A DNA stretch of 9,346 bases from Acidobacteriota bacterium. Its GTDB lineage: Bacteria; Acidobacteriota; Blastocatellia; Pyrinomonadales; Pyrinomonadaceae. The notes beneath the pieces are model-generated. The model ran no database searches, was not told the DNA's origin, and saw only the letters and a list, made by a program, of their open reading frames with translations. The position numbers and the translations under genes are program-made. Positions 6,367 to 9,346 of this stretch are shown here, one piece after another. Within the stretch, counting starts at the first letter, position 1; each line of letters starts with the position of its first letter. Location of the stretch: contig JAKOSS010000247.1 of assembly GCA_029777145.1 (NCBI GenBank), positions 1-9,346 of the forward strand, read 5' to 3'.

Positions 6367-7688
6367 CGGCCACCTCCTTGAATATCACCGTCGAAACAAT
6401 CGATGTCGGTGAACTTATCGTTGGTCGCGCCGAAACCGCCGACGGCGATCAGATAATCCGCGGGAGTTCCGCGATCGAAGACCTTCTTGCCCTCGACCCA
6501 GGTTTGTTCGACATGGGTGTAAACGCTCAGCGGATCGCCCGAGAGCACAACGAGATCGGCGTCCTTACCCGCTTCAAGAGAACCGATCCGATCCTGAAGT
6601 TCGAGCATGATCGCTCCGGCCATTGTCATTCCGTAAAGCGCCTTCTCGCGGCTCATGCCGAAACGAACGGCCATTCCGGCGGATCGCAGGAACCAGCGGG
6701 AATCGGTGATCGAATCGTCGGTGTGGAATCCGGTCAGCGCGCCGGCCTTTTCAAGCGCCGCGCCGTTCGTCATCGAAACATCCATCGTCTCGAGTTTTCC
6801 GCCCGGTGAGTCGATCATGATGATCGATGAAGGAACGCCTGACTTTGCGATCTGATCGGCGACCTTCCAGGCCTCCGATACATGCTGCAGCACGAGCTTG
6901 AATCCGAATTCCTGCTTCAGTCTGAGGACCGTAAGTATGTCGTCGTGGCGGTGCGTGTGGAAATGAACGACGCGTTTGCCGTCGAGCACCTCTACGAGCG
7001 CTTCCATCGCCAGATCCCGCGGCGGGAGCTTTGTTTTGTCGCCGCCGGCCTTGGCGATCTTGGCTTTGTATTCCTGCGCTTTGATGAACTGCTCGCGGAC
7101 GAGCGCCGCGCTTTTGGCGCGCGTCCCCGGGAAACTGCCGCCGCCCGGTCTGATCGGGTTTGTTCCGTTCGCGAACTTGATCCCGCCGGCGTAGCGTCCG
7201 TCCTTGTCGAAGATCAGCAGGTCATCGATCTTCGTCGCGTCGTCGCGAAGCTTCAGATATAGGGTCTGACCGCTGTCGAGATGGCCCGAACCCGGCATGA
7301 CGTTGACGGTCGTGATGCCGCCCGCCTGAGCCCGCTGGAGGCTCGAGGCCTTGACGTTCACCGAATCGAGGATCCTGACGTCGGGCTGGATCGGGGCCGA
7401 TCCGTCGGCTCCGGCCGGTTCGCCGATGTGGCTGTGAGTATCGACCAGGCCGGGCATGATGATCTTGCCCTTCAGATCGACGATCTGTACATCGGATGAC
7501 AAGCGAACGGTCCGGGCGTCGCCGACCGCGTCGATCTTGCCGTTCTGAATCAAGAGTATGCCGTCTTCGATCGGGGCGCCGACGATCGGAATGATCCTCG
7601 CTCCGACGAAGGCGACCGCGCGTGTCTGTCCGGCCGCCGAGACGGCGAGCGCGCAGAACACCAACAGGCTGCAGAAATATCGTCTCAT
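6363..7688 (-). CDS. Exported metal-dependent amidohydrolase (imidazolonepropionase/dipeptidase-like)
   Basis: A 441-residue exported hydrolase expected to cleave an amide or peptide-like bond using a metal centre. The signal peptide is MRRYFCSLLVFCALAVSAAG, with cleavage near AAG/Q21. The beta-sandwich start (about 25-75) leads to MPGLVDTHSHIGE with the metal pair His85/His87. The barrel then supplies VVHFHTHRHDDI (240-251, His-rich), LQHVSEAW (His269) and GFHTDDSITD (Asp324 or Asp325). The C-terminal sandwich closes with IGSLEAGKDADLVVLSGDP (368-386). This is a complete ligand set for the superfamily. Some characterised relatives hydrolyse Xaa-Arg, Xaa-Lys or Xaa-Pro dipeptides, but the substrate here is unknown. 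ATG at 7688 is preceded by AAAAGGAAACAA, a clear ribosome binding site. It leads a coupled operon with a degenerate paralogue and an S10 carboxypeptidase. Confidence 0.92.
   Translation of the reverse strand: MRRYFCSLLVFCALAVSAAGQTRAVAFVGARIIPIVGAPIEDGILLIQNGKIDAVGDARTVRLSSDVQIVDLKGKIIMPGLVDTHSHIGEPAGADGSAPIQPDVRILDSVNVKASSLQRAQAGGITTVNVMPGSGHLDSGQTLYLKLRDDATKIDDLLIFDKDGRYAGGIKFANGTNPIRPGGGSFPGTRAKSAALVREQFIKAQEYKAKIAKAGGDKTKLPPRDLAMEALVEVLDGKRVVHFHTHRHDDILTVLRLKQEFGFKLVLQHVSEAWKVADQIAKSGVPSSIIMIDSPGGKLETMDVSMTNGAALEKAGALTGFHTDDSITDSRWFLRSAGMAVRFGMSREKALYGMTMAGAIMLELQDRIGSLEAGKDADLVVLSGDPLSVYTHVEQTWVEGKKVFDRGTPADYLIAVGGFGATNDKFTDIDCFDGDIQGGGR
6372..6379 (-). promoter_or_regulatory. Strong Shine-Dalgarno of the degenerate amidohydrolase, inside the upstream CDS
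   Basis: AAGGAGGT reads on the minus strand six bases before the ATG at 6366 and is part of the last codons (Gly-Gly-Gly-Arg) of the upstream amidohydrolase. It is the closest match to the anti-Shine-Dalgarno complement that I found among the window's gene starts. Combined with the ATGA overlap, it indicates efficient coupled translation of the second protein, at a level similar to the first. Confidence 0.8.
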
Positions 7689-7732
7689 TTGTTTCCTTTT
7701 AACTGGCTAGAATTGGCTTGATAAGCAGTCTT

Positions 7733-7758
7733 ACGGTGCAACGAAATCGTCGCACTGT
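7733..7758. promoter_or_regulatory. 26-base imperfect palindrome, candidate regulator binding site
   Basis: The left arm ACGGTGCAACGA (7733-7744) and the right arm TCGTCGCACTGT (7747-7758) are complementary at 10 of 12 positions around a two-base centre. The centre is about 154 bases upstream of the transcription start expected from the sigma-54-like promoter, which is a usual distance for an activator (enhancer) site. It is also 58 bases upstream of the amidohydrolase start, so it could equally be an operator of the minus-strand operon. The two-base centre makes an RNA hairpin less likely than a dimer-binding DNA site. Confidence 0.5.
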
Positions 7759-7872
7759 CAAGAAATCGGACACTATATCGTGCATCGGCGCGAAATTCCG
7801 ATCTTGGATCCGATCGCGGTAACGGGCTCTATAACAATAAGTTACAGGACTTTCGAAGGTCGCCGCGGGAGG

Positions 7873-7889
7873 CTGGCACGCATCTTGAA
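7873..7889 (+). promoter_or_regulatory. Sigma-54 (RpoN) type -24/-12 promoter
   Basis: CTGGCACGCATCTTGAA matches the sigma-54 consensus YTGGCACGrNNNTTGCW except for the purine after CACG (C here) and the C of the -12 GC (A here). The -24 GG and the -13 G are present with the required ten bases between the two dinucleotides. Transcription would start near 7899-7900, about 35 bases before the ATG of the glycine-zipper gene. The A at -12 may weaken it. Such promoters are inactive without an AAA+ activator, so expression would be conditional. Confidence 0.6.
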
Positions 7890-7934
7890 GGTTCTATTGT
7901 CACCACGCTGCCAAAAAAATTGAGGGAGAAGATC

Positions 7935-8375
7935 ATGAAGAATCGAATATTTATCGCACTCATCGCACTATCGCTCATCCTGTCAGCGAGTTCCATTTCG
8001 ATGGCGCAGACCCGCAAGAAGCGGACGCTTCCAAGAGGTTTGCTTACGAATCTCGCGATCGTCGGCGGCAGTACCGCGGCGGGAGCGCTGATCGGTCGCG
8101 GCCGCAACGGCGCGATGATCGGAGCCGGCGCGGGCCTTTTGTACGCGTCGAGCCGGAAGGGAACCAAACGGCGCTATTACAACAGCAAATACCGGCGCGC
8201 TGCCAAGATCGGCGGCGGAACCCTGCTCGGCATGGGCACCGGAGCGTGGCTCGGCGGCAAGAAAGGAATGATCGCCGGCGGTTTGATCGGCGCGGGAGCC
8301 ACGTATCTGTACACCCGAAACGGGAAGAAGTACTATCGGGCGCGTGACGGACGGGTTTACTCGGTAAGACGCTGA
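7935..8375 (+). CDS. Secreted basic protein with two tandem glycine-zipper units
   Basis: A 146-residue protein of unknown function. A clear Sec signal peptide (KNRIFIALIALSLILSASS, cleavage SMA/Q at 24-25) is followed by a Lys/Arg-rich stretch. Two similar units come next: 40-82 (AIVGGSTAAGALIG, a short basic turn, NGAMIGAGAGLLYA, basic end with RRYY) and 89-134 (AAKIGGGTLLGMGTGAWLG, KKG, MIAGGLIGAGATYLY, basic end with KKYY). Each looks like a hairpin of two Gly-xxx-Gly helices, the pattern of glycine-zipper 2TM proteins that pack in or against membranes. The tail is again basic (RARDGRVYSVRR). ATG at 7935 is chosen over an in-frame TTG at 7920 because AGGGAG (7923-7928) sits six bases ahead and the signal peptide then starts with MKNR. 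The sigma-54-like promoter upstream suggests conditional, perhaps stress- or envelope-related, expression. Its last 19 bases overlap the end of the histidine kinase gene. Confidence 0.82.
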   Translation: MKNRIFIALIALSLILSASSISMAQTRKKRTLPRGLLTNLAIVGGSTAAGALIGRGRNGAMIGAGAGLLYASSRKGTKRRYYNSKYRRAAKIGGGTLLGMGTGAWLGGKKGMIAGGLIGAGATYLYTRNGKKYYRARDGRVYSVRR

Positions 8376-9346
8376 CCCGGATCCGTTACCGGTAAGATAA
8401 CCTTGAACGAAGTTCCGGCAACGCGGCCCGGGACGGCCTCGATCCGCCCGCCATGGGCGCTGACGATGCCGTAACAGACGGCCAGTCCGAGCCCGGTTCC
8501 GCTTCCGGCCGGTTTCGTTGTGAAAAAAGGGTCGAAGATCTTTTTCAGGTCTTCGGCCCTTACTCCTGTTCCGTCATCGGTCACGGCGGCAATGACCTCA
8601 TTTTCCGTCGCCGATGTTTCGATAACGAGGCTTCCGCCATCGGGCATCGCATCCCGGGCATTGAGCATGAGATTAAGGAAAACTTGAGTAAGCTGGTCAG
8701 GATCAGCGAGAACGTCGGGAATTTCGCTGACGAGCCGAAGTTCGATCCCGAGCCGCTGAAACGTCTTGTCGAAACTCGCGAGCCGCAGCGCTTTGTCGAT
8801 CAGGGCGTTGATGTCGGTCGCCGCCCGCGCCGCCGGCCTGACCCGCGCAAAGTCCATCATATCTTTCGTGACGCGGGAGATCCGCTCGATCTGGGTTTCG
8901 ATCAGCCGGAGGTTCTCGATGTCCTTCTCATCGGAACTGCGCTTTCGCATCATCTGGATCAGGGACGAGATTGAAGCAAGCGGGTTGTTCACCTCATGCG
9001 CCAAACCGGCCGACAGCGTGCCCATCGCCGCGAGCTTTTCGGTCCGGATCAGTTGATCGGTGAGTTGCTGGAGCTGCTCGATGTCGTCCGCCATCTTGCG
9101 GCTCATCTCGTTGAACGATTGTGCAAGCAGGCCGATCTCGTCGTTGCTCTGCCGACCGTCGACCTCGGTACCGTAGTTTCCTTCGGTGACCCGCACGGCG
9201 GCGAGCGTGATCCGCTGCAGCGGGCGCGAGATCGTCCGGACGATAAGAAGCAGCAACAGAAGATTCGGAACCAGCGCCGAGATCACGCTGAAGACGAGAT
9301 ATTTTCGCCAGGCCTCAAAGTTGATTCCGTCCTGAAACGCCCACCA
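8357..9346 (-). CDS. Membrane sensor histidine kinase, NtrB/ZraS-like (N-terminus beyond right edge)
   Basis: The frame is open from the right edge to TAA at 8359..8357, giving 329 visible residues; the true start lies outside the window. A GTG at 9286 is in frame but falls inside the transmembrane helix, so it is not the start. Visible order: end of the sensor region, transmembrane helix (about 16-36), HAMP domain (about 37-90, with DEIGLLAQSFNEM), HisKA with the phospho-acceptor in GLAHEVNNP (His117), and an HATPase domain with N-box LNLMLNARDAM (about 224-234), G1 box DDGTG (257-261), F-box DPFFTTK (272-278) and G2 box GSGTGLGLAV (281-290). The HEVNNP H-box and this HATPase type are characteristic of NtrB/ZraS/AtoS kinases, which usually pair with sigma-54-activating response regulators. 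No receiver domain follows; the C-terminus ends 15 or so residues after the ATPase fold. The partner regulator is not in the window and may lie to the right. Confidence 0.92.
   Translation of the reverse strand, partial: WWAFQDGINFEAWRKYLVFSVISALVPNLLLLLLIVRTISRPLQRITLAAVRVTEGNYGTEVDGRQSNDEIGLLAQSFNEMSRKMADDIEQLQQLTDQLIRTEKLAAMGTLSAGLAHEVNNPLASISSLIQMMRKRSSDEKDIENLRLIETQIERISRVTKDMMDFARVRPAARAATDINALIDKALRLASFDKTFQRLGIELRLVSEIPDVLADPDQLTQVFLNLMLNARDAMPDGGSLVIETSATENEVIAAVTDDGTGVRAEDLKKIFDPFFTTKPAGSGTGLGLAVCYGIVSAHGGRIEAVPGRVAGTSFKVILPVTDPGQRLTE

Larger units (their letters stand above)
7689..7934. other. Divergent intergenic region of 246 bases
   Basis: This is the only substantial non-coding stretch in the window, lying between the minus-strand hydrolase operon and the plus-strand glycine-zipper gene. 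It contains the operon's ribosome binding site (AAGGAA near 7694), an imperfect 26-base palindrome (7733-7758), a sigma-54-like promoter (7873-7889) and the glycine-zipper gene's ribosome binding site. A TATAAC at 7830-7835 and an inverted pair GTAAC (7819-7823)/GTTAC (7841-7845) are visible but weak. I see no open frame with coding character and no RNA gene. Confidence 0.7.

Noticed and set aside
5071..6381. 436-codon open frame on the plus strand opposite the degenerate amidohydrolase
   Set aside because: Arg/Asp-rich composition with no recognisable motif. It is antisense to a protein with a clear signal peptide and fold, and is the usual consequence of codon bias in GC-rich DNA.
7756..7761. 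Perfect TTGACA on the minus strand as -35 box of the hydrolase operon
   Set aside because: No -10-like hexamer lies 16-18 bases downstream, and the hexamer is partly formed by the palindrome arm. A weaker pair, TTTCGT with TATCAA at 17 bases, is also unconvincing.
7830..7835. TATAAC as a sigma-70 -10 box for the glycine-zipper gene
   Set aside because: The nearest -35-like TTGGAT is 20 bases away. The sigma-54-like element is better matched and better placed.
7920..7934. TTG at 7920 as start of the glycine-zipper gene
   Set aside because: It would place the Shine-Dalgarno sequence inside the coding region. ATG at 7935 has the ribosome binding site and a normal signal peptide.
1..9346. CRISPR arrays, insertion sequences, tRNA or rRNA genes, phage or defence genes
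   Set aside because: I saw no regularly spaced direct repeats, transposase motifs, terminal inverted repeats or RNA gene signatures when reading both strands.

Overview
The window looks like a piece of a GC-rich Gram-negative chromosome, most likely an Acidobacteriota member close to Blastocatellia/Pyrinomonadaceae. That placement is inferred from gene content (paired secreted amidohydrolases next to an S10 carboxypeptidase, a sigma-54-type promoter, an NtrB/ZraS-like kinase) and from the base composition. There is no rRNA or marker gene to prove it. I see no insertion sequence, phage gene, tRNA or CRISPR array, and gene packing is tight, so this reads as ordinary chromosome.

Layout. Positions 1-48 hold the first 16 codons of a minus-strand gene, possibly an ECF sigma factor. 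Positions 179-1297 (minus) encode an MGDG-synthase/UgtP-type glycolipid glycosyltransferase. From a short divergent promoter region near 1298-1366, a plus-strand cluster runs through an EamA transporter, a CoA-binding Rossmann protein, a MogA/MoaB molybdenum cofactor protein and a secreted DUF3574 protein (1367-3650). Two bases later it meets a convergent minus-strand operon (7688 down to 3653) of three exported proteins in transcription order: an amidohydrolase with a complete metal site, a paralogous amidohydrolase that has lost every canonical metal ligand, and an S10 serine carboxypeptidase. The junctions are ATGA and TGATG overlaps, so the three are translationally coupled.

The 246-base gap 7689-7934 is the only sizeable non-coding stretch. 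It carries a 26-base imperfect palindrome and a good sigma-54 (-24/-12) promoter match in front of a secreted, very basic protein with two tandem glycine-zipper units. That gene overlaps by 19 bases, tail to tail, with a sensor histidine kinase that runs off the right edge. The kinase is of the NtrB/ZraS type, whose partners are usually sigma-54 activators, which makes a local regulatory circuit a reasonable hypothesis.

The most unusual item is the active/degenerate amidohydrolase pair locked to a carboxypeptidase. It may be an exported peptide- or amide-degrading module in which the degenerate paralogue has a structural role or a re-wired active site.
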